DNA from: Bacillota bacterium
GTDB lineage: Bacteria; Bacillota; Clostridia; Lachnospirales; Lachnospiraceae
Assembly (NCBI GenBank): GCA_022717655.1
Contig: JAIIAN010000204.1
Coordinates: forward strand, 1 to 5,269
DNA: 5,269 bases
Reading direction: 5' to 3'
Of the stretch, positions 4,629 through 5,269 are shown piece after piece. The notes beneath the pieces are model-generated. The model saw only the letters and a list, made by a program, of their open reading frames with translations. It was not told the origin of the DNA and searched no databases. The position numbers and the translations under genes are program-made. The first letter of the stretch is position 1; every line of letters begins with the position of its first letter.

Positions 4629-5269
4629 ATGGCAAAATTAAAGATGAAAAGTACTGTAATCGAGCAGAAAATGATTGCAGAGGGAATCTGCAGTATGTGG
4701 CTTGATGCAAAAGAAATTGCAGTACAGGCAAAACCAGGACAGTTTATCTCGGTCTATAGTAATGATAAAAGCCGTGTGCTTCCAAGACCAATCAGTATCT
4801 GTGAAATTGACCGTGAAAAAGGAACCCTTCACATGGTGTATCGTGTCGTGGGAAAAGGAACAGAAGAATTTTCCAAAGCAAAACCAGGAGACTCTTTTGA
4901 AATCTTAGGACCGCTTGGAAACGGATTTCCGATTGAAGAAGCAAAAGGCAAAAAAGTGCTGATGATTGGAGGAGGAATTGGTGTTCCTCCAATGCTTCAG
5001 ACTGCAAAGGAAATTGAGGGAGAAGCCATTATTGTATCCGGCTACCGCAATCAGGATTTATTCTTAAAAGAAGAACTGGAATCCGCAGGAACACTTTTTA
5101 TTGCAACGGAAGACGGCAGTGTGGGAACAAAAGGAAATGTAGTAGATGCAATCCGTGAAAATCAAATCGAAGCAGACATGATGTTTGCCTGTGGACCAAA
5201 ACCGATGCTTCGTGCATTAAAAGACTATGCACTGGAAAAAGGAATGCCTTGCTGGATTTCCATGGAAGA
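4629..5269 (+). CDS. pyrK: Dihydroorotate dehydrogenase B electron-transfer subunit, 3' end missing
   Basis: The frame is open from the ATG to the right edge, giving 213 residues of a protein that normally runs to about 250-260. PyrK carries FAD and a [2Fe-2S] cluster and passes electrons from the FMN of PyrD to NAD+. The FAD domain shows KPGQFISV (35-42), the flavin motif RPIS (53-56), YRVVGKGT (71-78) and ILGPLGNGF (92-100). The NAD-binding domain shows LMIGGGIGVPPML (111-123) and FACGPKPML with Cys188 and Pro190. The last whole codons read CWISMEE. In homologues the cysteine-rich cluster motif follows at this point, so the window stops just short of it. A pyrD gene is expected downstream but is not seen here. 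Its presence in the operon implies a type 1B, NAD-linked dihydroorotate dehydrogenase. Confidence 0.95.
   Translation, partial: MAKLKMKSTVIEQKMIAEGICSMWLDAKEIAVQAKPGQFISVYSNDKSRVLPRPISICEIDREKGTLHMVYRVVGKGTEEFSKAKPGDSFEILGPLGNGFPIEEAKGKKVLMIGGGIGVPPMLQTAKEIEGEAIIVSGYRNQDLFLKEELESAGTLFIATEDGSVGTKGNVVDAIRENQIEADMMFACGPKPMLRALKDYALEKGMPCWISME

Noticed and set aside
4638..5007. Open frames on both strands across the last 600 bases in other phases.
   Set aside because: They overlap pyrK, whose frame carries full flavin and nucleotide-binding motifs to the window end; the others have no recognisable features or ribosome sites.

Overview
The window looks like chromosomal DNA of an A+T-rich, low-GC Gram-positive anaerobe, most likely a clostridium of the Lachnospiraceae type. 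The reasons are strong AAGGAG/GGAGG ribosome sites, A/T-rich codon choice, and the pyrC-pyrF-pyrK order that points to an NAD-linked (type 1B) dihydroorotate dehydrogenase. Family calls are made by reading motifs and remembered family features; no database search was possible.

Layout from left to right. (1) The 3' part of a flavin reductase-like gene (1-326) enters from the left edge. It is followed after 4 bases by a TTG-started AEC-family membrane transporter (331-1275). (2) An extended -10 promoter leads to a small single-pass membrane protein of unknown function (1378-1644). (3) A strong, nearly symmetrical hairpin (1709-1757) lies between this gene and a converging cold-shock protein gene on the minus strand (1795-1995), and can terminate transcription from both sides. 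(4) A 349-base gene-free stretch (1996-2344) holds two back-to-back promoters. One fires leftward into a roughly 218-nt cold-shock leader that contains a terminator-like hairpin. The other fires rightward into the pyrimidine operon. (5) The pyrimidine genes run to the right edge: pyrC (dihydroorotase, 2345-3649), pyrF (OMP decarboxylase, 3689-4618) and pyrK (electron-transfer subunit of dihydroorotate dehydrogenase, from 4629, cut by the window end just before its expected iron-sulfur cysteines).

How the genes work together. PyrC makes dihydroorotate from carbamoyl aspartate. PyrK, with a PyrD expected just downstream, would pass electrons from dihydroorotate to NAD+. PyrF makes UMP at the end of the pathway. 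The pyrimidine leader is only about 47 nt and shows no PyrR-type attenuator. The flavin reductase and transporter probably share a transcript, but their substrates cannot be read from sequence.

No new enzyme system, mobile element, CRISPR array or RNA gene was seen. The most interesting part is the cold-shock leader: a terminator-like hairpin placed between promoter and gene, a possible alternative pairing that could hide the ribosome site, and a possible short upstream reading frame overlapping the cold-shock start codon. These are hand-drawn inferences.
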